Source: Deltaproteobacteria bacterium | Lineage (GTDB): Bacteria > Desulfobacterota > Binatia > UTPRO1 | Length of the DNA: 64,000 nucleotides | Assembly: GCA_020848745.1 (NCBI GenBank) | Contig: JADLHM010000057.1 | Location: 52,304-116,303 of the forward strand | Direction: 5' to 3' | Part shown: in pieces, positions 25,127 to 34,000 of the stretch | Layout of the letters: each line of letters begins with the position of its first letter | How positions within the stretch are numbered: position 1 is the stretch's first letter | Position numbers and translations under genes: made by a program | Notes under the pieces: generated by a model | Database searches by the model: none | What the model was told of the DNA's origin: nothing | Seen by the model: only the letters and a program-made list of their open reading frames with translations

Positions 25127-26218
25127 ATGAGCCATCCCTTCAAGTTCTACGCCGCCGAGATCTCCTACTTCTCGGCGAAGGTCCGGCCGGCCCTCCGGTA
25201 CAAGGACGTCCACTACCGGGAGCTCCTTCCCGACTATCGCGGCGTGATCCTGCCGCGGACGGGCCTCGCGTTCATCCCGATCGTGATCACCCCCGAGGAC
25301 GAAACGTGGCAGGACACCAGCGCGATCCTCGACACCCTGGAGGCGCGCCTCCCGGCGCCGCCGCTCTACCCGACGACGCCGGTGCAGCGCGTGGTCGCGT
25401 ACCTCGTCGAGCTCTACGCCGACGAGTTCATGCTGCTGCCGGCCATGCACTACCGCTGGAGCTTCCCGGAGAGCGTCGCGAAGGCCCGCGCCGACTTCGC
25501 CTCCAACTCGCCGGACCCCGCGACGGCCGAGCGTTTCGCGGCCCGCATGCAGGGCTCGCTCCCCTTCCTCGGCGTAACGCCCGCGACCGCGCCCGCGATC
25601 GAAGCGCACCTCCGTGATCTCCTCGCCGCGCTCTCGGCGCACTTCGCCGCCCATCCGTATGTCCTCGGCGAACGCATGTCGCTCGCGGACTGCGCGCTCA
25701 TGGGACCGCTCTACGCCCACCTCTACCTCGACGCCGTACCGGGGCGGCTTCTGCGCGAGACGGCGCCCGCCGTGTGCCGCTGGATCGAGCGCATGAACCA
25801 CCCCGATCCCGAAGCGCCGGGCGCGTGGCTCGCGGACGACGCGCTCGCGCCGACGCTCCGACCGATCCTCTCGCTGATCGGCGCGGACGCCGTGCCGATG
25901 ATCCTCGACGGCCTGCGCGCCTTCGAGACCTGGGCGGACGCGCAGCCGCCGGAGATGATCGAGCCGCCGCGCGGCGTCGGCGGCCACGAATCGAAGCTCC
26001 GCGGCGTCGCCATGCAGCGCTTCACGAGCGCCTACACGCCGTGGATGGCGCAACGCCCGCTCGATCAGTACCGCGCGCTCGACGCCGCCGCCCGCGCCGC
26101 GGTCGATCGCGCCCTCGCCGGCACCGGCTGCGCGGCGCTCCTCGGCCACGCGCCGCGGCACCGGGTCGGCAAGCGGCGCTTCACGCTGGTCCTCGAAGGC
26201 CGGGGGGGTCCGGGGTGA
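25127..26218 (+). CDS. Glutathione S-transferase family protein, long form
   Basis: A 363-residue GST-like protein, longer than the usual 200-230. The thioredoxin-like N domain (about residues 1-85, FKFYAAEISYFSAKVRPALRY and the QDTSAILDTLE glutathione-contact motif) lacks a classical catalytic Ser or Cys at the usual place; Tyr or Ser in EISYFSAK may substitute. The all-helical C domain (about 95-230) includes the family motif RMSLADCALMGPLYAHLY. The extra C-terminal 130 residues are helical and carry no known motif. The reaction is unknown. The stop overlaps the thioesterase start (GTGA), so they are coupled. Confidence 0.82.
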   Translation: MSHPFKFYAAEISYFSAKVRPALRYKDVHYRELLPDYRGVILPRTGLAFIPIVITPEDETWQDTSAILDTLEARLPAPPLYPTTPVQRVVAYLVELYADEFMLLPAMHYRWSFPESVAKARADFASNSPDPATAERFAARMQGSLPFLGVTPATAPAIEAHLRDLLAALSAHFAAHPYVLGERMSLADCALMGPLYAHLYLDAVPGRLLRETAPAVCRWIERMNHPDPEAPGAWLADDALAPTLRPILSLIGADAVPMILDGLRAFETWADAQPPEMIEPPRGVGGHESKLRGVAMQRFTSAYTPWMAQRPLDQYRALDAAARAAVDRALAGTGCAALLGHAPRHRVGKRRFTLVLEGRGGPG

Positions 26219-26661
26219 GCGACGGCGACCTCGGCACGTTCGACCAGGCGATCGCCGACGCGATGGTGCAGACGCACGGCGCTCCGGGCGGTCTGCCGGG
26301 GTACCTCGGCATCCGCTTCGAATCCCTCACGGCGGGACGCCTGGTCGCCACCATGGACGCGCGCCAGGACCTGCTGACGCCGCTCGGCACCCTGCACGGC
26401 GGCGTCATGGCGGGCTTCGTCGACCATGCGCTCGGCTGCGTGCTCTACCCGCTCATGCAGCGCGGGCAATGGGCCGCCACGACGGAGTTCAAGCTGAACT
26501 ACCTGCGCGCCGTGAAGGCTGGAGCGCTCCGCGCCGAAGCGACCGTCCTCGCGATGGGGCGGCGCTCCGCCGTCGTGCGCGTCGAGGTGACGAACGAGGG
26601 CACGCTCGCCTGCGTCGCGCAAGGCACCCTCCTCGTCTCCGACCCCCCGCGCTCGAAATAG
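26215..26661 (+). CDS. PaaI-family hotdog thioesterase
   Basis: A 148-residue hotdog-fold acyl-CoA thioesterase. The catalytic region TPLGTLHGGVMAGFVDHALG (about residues 57-76) is the PaaI/YdiI signature, with HGG followed by the Asp on the long helix. TEFKLNYLRAVKAG forms the CoA-facing strand. These enzymes release aryl or acyl groups from CoA to recycle it or remove dead-end intermediates. The GTG overlaps the GST stop codon. A stop six bases before the end of the convergent oxidoreductase leaves almost no space between the genes. Confidence 0.9.
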   Translation: MSDGDLGTFDQAIADAMVQTHGAPGGLPGYLGIRFESLTAGRLVATMDARQDLLTPLGTLHGGVMAGFVDHALGCVLYPLMQRGQWAATTEFKLNYLRAVKAGALRAEATVLAMGRRSAVVRVEVTNEGTLACVAQGTLLVSDPPRSK

Positions 26662-26667
26662 GACGAC

Positions 26668-27684
26668 TCAGGGAATCAGCAGCACCTTGCCGACGTTGGC
26701 GCGGGCCTGGAGGTACGCGTGCGCGGCGGCGGCATCCGCGAGCGGGAAGGCCTTCGCGATGGTCGGACGCACCCGGCCGTCGCTGGCGTAGCCGAGGACC
26801 TTCTCCAGATACGTGCGCAGGAGCTCCCGCTCTTCCCACAGGTGGCCGAGGTTGAAGCCGAGAACGCCGCGGTTCTCGTTCATGAGGCGGACCAAGCCGA
26901 AGCGCGGCATGCGGGCGAGCTGCCAGAGCGCGGGCAGGATGCGGCGCGACGTCGCCGGCGCGAGCGACGATACGCCGTACGCGACGAGCCGGCCGAGCGG
27001 ACCGAGCGCGCGGTAGCTCCGGCGGAGATGCGCGCCGCCGATCGGGTCGAGGACCACGTCGGCCCCTCTGCCGCCCGTCACGCGCTTCGTCTCGGCGACG
27101 AAGTCCTGGGTGCCGTAGTCGATCACGTGCGCGACGCCCGCCGCCCGGAGCGCGGCGTGCTTCGCCGGCGACGCGGTGCCGATGATCTCGGCGCCGTAGA
27201 TGCGGCAGAGCTGCACCGCCGCGAGGCCGACGCCGCCCCCCGCGCCGTGGATCAGCACCCGGTCGCCGGCCCGCACGTTGCCGAGCACCTCGAGCATCAG
27301 GATCGCGGTGAGGTAGTTCACGGGGAGCGCCGCCCCCTCCTCGAACGAGAGGCCCGGCGGCAGCGCGGCCGCTTGCGCCTCCGGAACGACGACCAGCTCC
27401 GTGTAGCCCTTGAAGCGCGTTGGCGCGAGCACGCGGTCCCCCGCCGCGAGGCCGCTCACGCCGGCGCCGACCTCGTCGACGGTTCCCGCGACCTCGTAGC
27501 CGACGACACACGGCAGCTTCGGCGCGTCGGGATAGAGGCCCATGCGCGCCATCACGTCGGCGAAGTTCACGCCGGAGGCGGCGACCCGGATCCGCACCTC
27601 GCCCGGTCCGGCGTGCGGATCGGGAACGTCGCGGAGCTCGAGGACGTCCGGCGTGCCGACACGCGGAATCCAGACCGAGCGCAT
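26668..27684 (-). CDS. Zinc-independent NADPH:quinone oxidoreductase-like MDR
   Basis: A 338-residue medium-chain dehydrogenase/reductase. It has the GroES-like N domain (about residues 25-115, GPGEVRIRVAASGVNFADVMAR) and a Rossmann domain with the NADPH loop HGAGGGVGLAAVQL (about 144-157). The structural and catalytic zinc ligands of alcohol dehydrogenases are missing, and NFAD fits the quinone oxidoreductase/synaptic vesicle VAT-1 branch. It reduces quinones or enones with NADPH. The ATG lies two bases after the stop of the DUF849 gene, so the pair is an operon. There is no visible clue to the substrate. Confidence 0.88.
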   Translation of the reverse strand: MRSVWIPRVGTPDVLELRDVPDPHAGPGEVRIRVAASGVNFADVMARMGLYPDAPKLPCVVGYEVAGTVDEVGAGVSGLAAGDRVLAPTRFKGYTELVVVPEAQAAALPPGLSFEEGAALPVNYLTAILMLEVLGNVRAGDRVLIHGAGGGVGLAAVQLCRIYGAEIIGTASPAKHAALRAAGVAHVIDYGTQDFVAETKRVTGGRGADVVLDPIGGAHLRRSYRALGPLGRLVAYGVSSLAPATSRRILPALWQLARMPRFGLVRLMNENRGVLGFNLGHLWEERELLRTYLEKVLGYASDGRVRPTIAKAFPLADAAAAHAYLQARANVGKVLLIP

Positions 27685-27686
27685 CG

Positions 27687-28577
27687 TCACCTCCCCCGGC
27701 TGACCGGCGGCAGTCGCAGCAGCGCGGCCGCCTCGACCCGTGTCGCCACCCGGCGCCCCGCCCGCTCCGCCATTGCGACGACGGCGCGCACCAGCTCCGC
27801 GTTTCGCGGCGTCTCCGGGCCCGCATGGTCCTCGAGCCCGACCCGCACGTGGCCGCCGCGCGCGATCGCGAGGGACGCCAGCTCCTCCCTCACGTCGCCG
27901 CCGATCACCCCGACCATCCACGGCAGATCCGTGCCCGCCAGCATCGCGAGGTAGGCATCGAGGCTCGCCGCCGTCGGCGGCAGCCCGAACGGCAGCGCAT
28001 CGCCTCCGAAATAGAGCTGGATCTTCGCGGGCGGGAGCCGGCCGCGCGCGTGGTAGGCGAGCGCCACGCGGAGGAAGCCGGGCTCGAAGATCGACACGTG
28101 GGCCGCGAGCCCGCGCGCCGCGCACCGGTCGAACATGTAGCGCGCGTCGGCGAAGGTGTTCTGGTAGACGAGGTCGATCGCCATCGGCAGGCCGTCCGCG
28201 TCGAGCGGCCCGAGGCTCACCGACCCGGGATCCACGATGGCGAGCCGCAAGAGGCCGAGGTCGGCGAGCTCCTCGACGTGGGCGTAGCGCTCCCGCACGT
28301 CCGTGTGCGGACCGCCGCCGCCCATCGTCGGATAGAGGATCGCGTCCGGAACGCGGGCGTAGATCGCGCGCCAGGCGTCGCGATAGGGAGCGGTCGCATG
28401 GCGGCCAACGAGGAGCCCGTCGTCGGCGTGGTGGTGCACGATCGCCGCCCCGGCCTCGAAGCACGCGACGGCATCCGCCACGATCTCCTCCACCGTCCGC
28501 GGCACGTGCGGCTGCGCGTCGGGCATCGTGGCGCCGTTGACGGCGGCTTCGATCACGAGCGGCGTCGCCCCGGGCAT
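27687..28577 (-). CDS. DUF849/BKACE family beta-keto acid cleavage enzyme
   Basis: A 296-residue TIM-barrel enzyme of the BKACE family. The founding member Kce condenses 3-keto-5-aminohexanoate with acetyl-CoA in lysine fermentation; others cleave varied beta-keto acids. The zinc-binding HH pair is in IVHHHADDGLLVG (about residues 47-49), and the second His and acidic ligands are in VRVGLEDHAGP (about 251-255). NGATMPDAQPHVPRT and the GGGGPHTDVRERY loop are also family-like. Substrate-determining residues cannot be read with confidence. It is the first gene of an operon with the quinone oxidoreductase. Confidence 0.87.
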   Translation of the reverse strand: MPGATPLVIEAAVNGATMPDAQPHVPRTVEEIVADAVACFEAGAAIVHHHADDGLLVGRHATAPYRDAWRAIYARVPDAILYPTMGGGGPHTDVRERYAHVEELADLGLLRLAIVDPGSVSLGPLDADGLPMAIDLVYQNTFADARYMFDRCAARGLAAHVSIFEPGFLRVALAYHARGRLPPAKIQLYFGGDALPFGLPPTAASLDAYLAMLAGTDLPWMVGVIGGDVREELASLAIARGGHVRVGLEDHAGPETPRNAELVRAVVAMAERAGRRVATRVEAAALLRLPPVSRGR

Positions 28578-28664
28578 GGCGCGTTCCTACGCGAAGCGCA
28601 CTGGATTTGGAATGATCGACTCTCCGTCTTGACTACGCGCGCGGCCGTGGGGGATCTTCACCCG

Positions 28665-29597
28665 ATGGCACCCACCACCCCGCGTCCCTCGACGGCCTCG
28701 GCCCGGATCCATCTCGCGATCCTGGCCCTCGCCCTGGCATGGATCCCGCGCGTCGCCGATGCCCAGGTCTTCAAGGTCTGCGGCGACGTCGACGACAACG
28801 ACGTCGTCTCGGTCACCGACGGCGTGCAGGTGCTCCGCGCCGCCGCCGGGCTCTCGAGCGACTGCACCGACGCCATCTGCGACGTCGACGTGAGCGGCGC
28901 CGTCACCGTCACCGACGGGGTGGTGGTCCTGCGCAAAGCCGCCGGCCTCTCGATCACCGAGAACTGCATCCCGGACGACGGCCGCATCAGCCAGCAACTC
29001 TCGTATCTGATCCAGTTCACCCAGCCGCTGATCTCGAACGTGCTGCCGACGATCGTGGCCCATCGCGAGGAGAGCATCGACAACTCCTTCACCTGCGACA
29101 ACGGCGAGGACGGCCTGTACGAGATCTTCGTCACCGACGGCCAGCAGGACAACAGCTTCAGTGATTGCTACTTCGACAATGCCATCGTGAACGGCGACGT
29201 CGAGAACGCGAACGACGACCCGATCCTCTCGATCGAGGTCGCCGAGGCGCGCAACGACGACACGGTCACCTTCGACGGCACCGACGGCACGGCGCTGCTC
29301 GGCGTCAACATCGAAGGGGGCGTGAAATACAGCGGGCGGCTCGACGCGTCGCCGTCCTTCGAGCGCTTCGATACGAGCGACTTCCTGCTCGTGGTGAGCA
29401 ATCTGCAGGTGCCCGCGATCGGGTTCCCGCTCGGCGGCTCGATCACCTTCGAGCTCACCGAGGACGCGAACGTCCCCGACGTCCGCCGGGCGCGGATCTT
29501 CTACGACGGCTCGAACCTCGCGCGCGTCGAGGTCACGTTCACGAACGGCGCCTTCAAATACTACAAGTTCGAGCTGACCTTCCTGAACTTCATCTAG
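28665..29597 (+). CDS. Secreted protein with dockerin-like calcium repeats
   Basis: A 310-residue exported protein. A signal peptide (residues 1-34, core LAILALALAWIPRVADA) is followed by two near-identical halves of a dockerin/EF-hand-like module: CGDVDDNDVVSVTDGVQVLR and CDVDVSGAVTVTDGVVVLR (about residues 38-95), each ending in AAGLS. The rest (about 100-310) is acidic and beta-rich, with a few Cys, and matches no family I know. Dockerin-like repeats bind cohesins or stabilise cell-surface attachment through calcium; no cohesin gene is visible here. TTGACT stands 36 bases before the ATG at 28665, but its -10 partner is weak. The next gene starts 12 bases downstream. Confidence 0.75.
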   Translation: MAPTTPRPSTASARIHLAILALALAWIPRVADAQVFKVCGDVDDNDVVSVTDGVQVLRAAAGLSSDCTDAICDVDVSGAVTVTDGVVVLRKAAGLSITENCIPDDGRISQQLSYLIQFTQPLISNVLPTIVAHREESIDNSFTCDNGEDGLYEIFVTDGQQDNSFSDCYFDNAIVNGDVENANDDPILSIEVAEARNDDTVTFDGTDGTALLGVNIEGGVKYSGRLDASPSFERFDTSDFLLVVSNLQVPAIGFPLGGSITFELTEDANVPDVRRARIFYDGSNLARVEVTFTNGAFKYYKFELTFLNFI

Positions 29598-29609
29598 GGC
29601 GGACGACTC

Positions 29610-30563
29610 GTGACCGACGGCATGAACATCGAGACCGTCCGCGCGCTCGCGAAGAAGCACCGCAACTGGGGCCGCTGGGGCGCGACCGACGAGCTCGGCA
29701 CCGTCAACTTCATCACCCCGGCGAAGGTCGCCGCCGCCGCCGCGCTCGTGCGCCAGGGCAAGGTGCTCTCCCTCGCCATTCCGTTCGACGCGAACGGGCC
29801 CCAGACCGGCGTCGGCGGGCGTGTGAACCCGCTGCACTCGATGCTGCAGGACGGCGGCGACATCGCGAGCGGCGCGCAGGACTTCCTGCCGGGCCTGCGC
29901 TACTGCGACGACGCCGTCACCATGCCGCTCCAGTGCGCGACCCAGTGGGACGCGCTCTCGCACATCTACTTCGACGGCAGGATGTACAACGACCGCGGCC
30001 CGGAGATGGTGACGTCGAGCGGCGCCCGCGCCAACGCGATCACGGCCCTCAAGGACAAGATCGTGAGCCGCGGCGTGCTGCTCGACGTGCCGCGCCTCAA
30101 GGGCAAGCCCTGGCTCGAACCGGGCGAGGCCATCTACCCGGCCGACCTCGACGCCGCCGCGGCCATGGAGAAGGTGCGGATCGAGAGCGGCGACATCGTC
30201 CTCATCCGCACGGGGCAGATGCGCCAAGTGCGCGAGCGCGGCGACTGGGGCGACTACGCCGGAGGACCGGCGCCGGGTCTGAGCCTCACCTGCGCGGACT
30301 GGCTCGCGGCCCACGAGATCGCCGGGTACGCGACCGACACCTGGGGCACGGAGGTCATCCCCAACGAGACTCCCGACGTCTTCCAGCCGCTCCACTGCGT
30401 CGCGATCGTCAACATGGGGATGCTCGTCGGCGAGATCTTCACCCTGGAGGCGCTCGCCGAGGACTGCGCCGCGGACGGAATCTACGCGTTCCTCTTCGTC
30501 GCCCCGCCGCTGCCGATCACCGGCGCCGTCGGCTCGCCGATCAACCCGCAAGCGATCAAGTAG
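29610..30563 (+). CDS. Cyclase-family (kynurenine formamidase-like) metal hydrolase
   Basis: A 317-residue protein of the Cyclase superfamily (PF04199), which includes bacterial kynurenine formamidase KynB and isatin hydrolase. The metal-binding HxGTHxDxPxH-type motif is altered here to CATQWDALSHIYFDGRMYN (about residues 109-127): the first His is replaced, while the later Asp and His remain. NWGRWGATDELGTVNF near the N terminus is typical of the longer subfamily acting on aryl or amide substrates. The substrate is unknown. The GTG at 29610 is used; an ATG at 29622 is possible. The gene lies only 12 bases after the dockerin-like gene. Confidence 0.85.
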   Translation: MTDGMNIETVRALAKKHRNWGRWGATDELGTVNFITPAKVAAAAALVRQGKVLSLAIPFDANGPQTGVGGRVNPLHSMLQDGGDIASGAQDFLPGLRYCDDAVTMPLQCATQWDALSHIYFDGRMYNDRGPEMVTSSGARANAITALKDKIVSRGVLLDVPRLKGKPWLEPGEAIYPADLDAAAAMEKVRIESGDIVLIRTGQMRQVRERGDWGDYAGGPAPGLSLTCADWLAAHEIAGYATDTWGTEVIPNETPDVFQPLHCVAIVNMGMLVGEIFTLEALAEDCAADGIYAFLFVAPPLPITGAVGSPINPQAIK

Positions 30564-30624
30564 CGGGCCGCGGCGCGCTCGCGCGCTGGCGCGCACGGGG
30601 CCGACGTGCGACAAGCTCGTCGCC

Positions 30625-31014
30625 ATGTTCTCGTCGCGCGCCGTCACTCGCGGCATCGAGGTCTTCGTCCAATCGAGCTACGTACCCGAGCAGTCCGAGC
30701 CCGACCAGGACCAGTGGTTCTTCGCCTACCGCGTCCGCATCACCAACGGCGGCGACGCGGCCACGCAGCTCCTCACGCGCCACTGGGTGATCACCGACGC
30801 CAACGGCAAGGTCGAGGAAGTACGCGGGCCCGGTGTCGTCGGCAAGCAGCCGGTTCTCGAGCCCGGTCAGTCCTTCGAGTACACCTCCGCCTGCCCGCTC
30901 GGCACCGCCTTCGGCACGATGCACGGCACCTATCAGATGCAGGTCTGCGACGGCGAAGCGTTCGACGCCGAGATCGCGCCGTTCACGCTGGCCGCCCCGA
31001 ACGCCGTGCACTAG
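30625..31014 (+). CDS. apaG: ApaG domain protein
   Basis: A 129-residue ApaG protein, full length for the family. ApaG has an immunoglobulin/fibronectin-III-like fold; in enterobacteria its gene neighbours apaH, which degrades diadenosine tetraphosphate, but the biochemical role of ApaG itself is not settled. Diagnostic sequence: WFFAYRVRITNGG, QLLTRHWVITDANGKVEEV(R)GPGVVG, QPVLEPGQSFEYTSACPL and GTMHGTYQM, in order over residues 30-112. No apaH or ksgA is nearby. The ATG at 30625 gives the standard start. Confidence 0.95.
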   Translation: MFSSRAVTRGIEVFVQSSYVPEQSEPDQDQWFFAYRVRITNGGDAATQLLTRHWVITDANGKVEEVRGPGVVGKQPVLEPGQSFEYTSACPLGTAFGTMHGTYQMQVCDGEAFDAEIAPFTLAAPNAVH

Positions 31015-31044
31015 GAGGGCTCCTTCGGAATCGGCCCGGCGGGG

Positions 31045-34000
31045 CTACGGACAGCCGCCGAGGCTCGTGATCCAGTCCGCGAGGAGCGCGGTGCCGTCCG
31101 GATGCTCGATCAGGGTCGCGAGCGGCGGCATCTGCGTCTGGCCCCGCAACGCCGCGCGCAGCCAGAGCACCGATTGCTCGGGGTGGCCCGGCCGCACGAT
31201 GCGCGCGCCGGAGACGCCGAGGTCGCCCGCCTGCGGCAGCGCGTCGCAGACGAGCGTCGAGGCGAAATCGGGCTCGGCGAGGAGATTGATCTGCACCGGC
31301 GCGCCCCCCTGGGGACGGTGGCAGTGGCTGCAGTTCGCGTGCAGGTAGCTCCGCGCCCGCGCGTCGAGGGATGCGTTCGGATCGCTCGGGTCGGCGAGGC
31401 GCGGCAGGCTCGCGGGACGCGCCGGGAGACAGCCGCCGAAGAGCCCGACGTACTCGAACGCGCGCAGCTGGTTGTCACTCACTCCGTCGTAGTCGTGGAC
31501 GCGGTTCATCTGCGAGGTCTGAAGGCCGATGGTGCCGGCCGGGCTGTTGTGGCAGCGCACGCAGTCCCCGCGGCTCGGGAAGTAGTGCGTGTGGGCGATC
31601 GGCGTCCCGGGCTGCGCGGGATCCGTCACCTGGAACGTCGTGGTGGTCGCGGCGTCGAGGAGATGGGCCTCGGTCTGCGCGTCGTTCCACCGGTAGGTGT
31701 ACCCGTCCCAGCCGCTCGCCCGCCGCACCAGGAAACGCGTCTCGAGCGCGCGCGTCGAGGCGGGATTGCCGCGCTCCAGCTCGAGGTCGAACTCCTTCAC
31801 GAGGATCGTCCCGACCGGCAGACTCCAGCCGCCGATCGCCGTGTAGCCGATCGTGCCGTTCTCGGGCAGCACGAGGAAGCGGCGCTTGCCCGCTCCGTCC
31901 GACCAGAGCGGCGACTGCACGTCGTACGGGATCAGCCCCGGCGCGGGATGGCGGGTCGCGAGATCGTCGAAGCAGCCGGTCGCGGAGAGCGTGAGCGGAA
32001 AATCGCCGGCCGGCGGCGCCCCGCTCGGGCGGCGCAGGCGCAGGATCTGCCCGTTGGTCACGTTCGTCAGGTAGAGCTCGCCGTCGCGATCCTCCCCGAA
32101 GCTCGAGATGCCGAACCCGGAGCTCGCGAGCGGCCGCACCGTGGGCGTGCTGCCGTCCCACCGGAGCGCCGAGATCTTCCCGTTGCAGTAGTCGGCGAAG
32201 ACGTAGGCCCCGTAGAGCTCGGGGAGCGCCGTGCCCCGGTAGACGACCCCGCCGATGACGGCGCACGCTCCGTTGCTATGATCGTAGGCCGCGAGCGGGT
32301 ACGTGAACCCGGGATCCTGGCAGCTCGACAGCGGGTTGTAGCAGGCCGCGCCCTCCATCTTGCGCCACCCGTAGTTGGCGCCGCGCTCGATGACGTCGAT
32401 CTCCTCCCAGGCGTACTGCCCGACGTCGCCGACCCAGAGCGTGTGCGCCAGCCGATCGAACGTCATGCGCCAGGGGTTCCGCAGCCCGAGCGCCCAGATC
32501 TCCCCGCGGGCGCCCGCGACGCCGACGAACGGATTGTCCGCCGGGACCGCGTAGGCGAGCCCGGGGTCGGTGCGGTCGACGTCGAGGCGGAGGATCTTGC
32601 CGCGGAGGTCGTTCTCGTTCTGCGCGTAGTCGTTCGGGTCGCCCGCGCTGCCGCCGTCGCCGAGCGGCACGTAGAGCATGCCGTCGGGTCCGAAGCCGAG
32701 ATGACCGCCCTTGTGGTTCTCGTACGGCTGGGCGACGGTGAGCACGATCTGCGCGCTTGCCGGATCGGCGACGTCGGGATCGGCGCTCACCCGGTAGCGC
32801 GCCACCACCGAGCGGCGCGGACTCTGCGCCGAATAGAAGACGTAGAAGTAGCCGTTCGCCGCGTACGCGGGGTGGAAGGCCAGACTGAGGAGCCCCTCCT
32901 CGCCGTTGGCGTAGGCGACGATGGTGCTCAGGTCGAGGAAGGTCTTCGCCGTGGCGACGCTGTCGTCGTTCGCGAACACCTTGACGCGTCCGGTCTGCTC
33001 CACCACGAAGAGGCGATCGCCGCCGTCGGGAGCGTAGGTGATCTGCACCGGCGCGCTGAAGCTGAGGCCGGCGAACACGCGCTCCACCTCCAGCGTCGGA
33101 AACTGTTCCGGCGAACCGTCGAGCCGACACGTCGTTGCCGCCGGCCGCCCGGCGAGCCCGTGCGGCGCGGGATCGGCGTCGCACGCCCCGGTCGGGGTGA
33201 AGGTCGGGACGGGGGTCGGCGTGACGTCGTTGCCCGGCGTCGCCGTGCGGGTGGCGGTCCGCGTCGGCGTCGCGGTCCGCGTCGGCGTGCGGGTCGGGGT
33301 GGCCGTCGGCGTCGCGGTCCGCGTCGGCGTGCGGGTCGGGGTGGCCGTCGGCGTCGCGGACGGCGTCACGGTGCGCGTGGGGGTCGCCGTCGGCGTCGGC
33401 GTCCGGGTCGGCACCGGGACGAAGCCCGGGCAGAACGCCGGGAACCGCGAGCGGCCGATGCGCGCGAGCAGCGCGTCGGCGCGCGGGTACACGAAGGTCG
33501 TCGTCTCCGCGACGTCGCAGCCGGCCGTGCGCGCGAGGCAGGCACGCCAATCCCCCGCGTCATCGAGCGGCGCGATTCCGACGGTCGCGCAGAGGGATCC
33601 GAGCGCCGCGGCATTGGCGCCGTCGGCGCTCGCCAGCGCCGCGAACGGCACCTTGGCCTCGACGCACGCGCCGGCGACGGCGGCCGCCGCCGAATCCACG
33701 ACGGGCCCCTTGCGGAAGGCGGCGGCGCACGTCGTTGCCGCACGCGCCCAACACGTCTCGTCGCCGCCCGACGGGTCACCGCAAGCGAAGAGCGCGCCGA
33801 GACACTTGCCGTACGCGCCGCGCCACGCATCCTGGTCGCGCGCACCGTCTTTCAGCATCGCGGCCGTGCACGGGGCCGCCAGCCGACCCGCCGCCTCGCT
33901 CGTGCTTTGCCGCAAGGTCGCCCAGTCCGGCAGGCAGCTCGACCCGACCGGCAGCGACGAGAGCGCCCCCGACGCCGCCAGCAGCGCGGCCGTCCGCGGC

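Noticed and set aside
30254..30442. Small minus-strand frame inside the cyclase-family gene
   Set aside because: Antisense to a well-supported gene, with no domain and no start signal.
33191..33420. Repeated units that might be read as a CRISPR array
   Set aside because: The units are tandem without unique spacers, are a multiple of three in length and code a Thr/Pro linker in frame. No cas gene is present.
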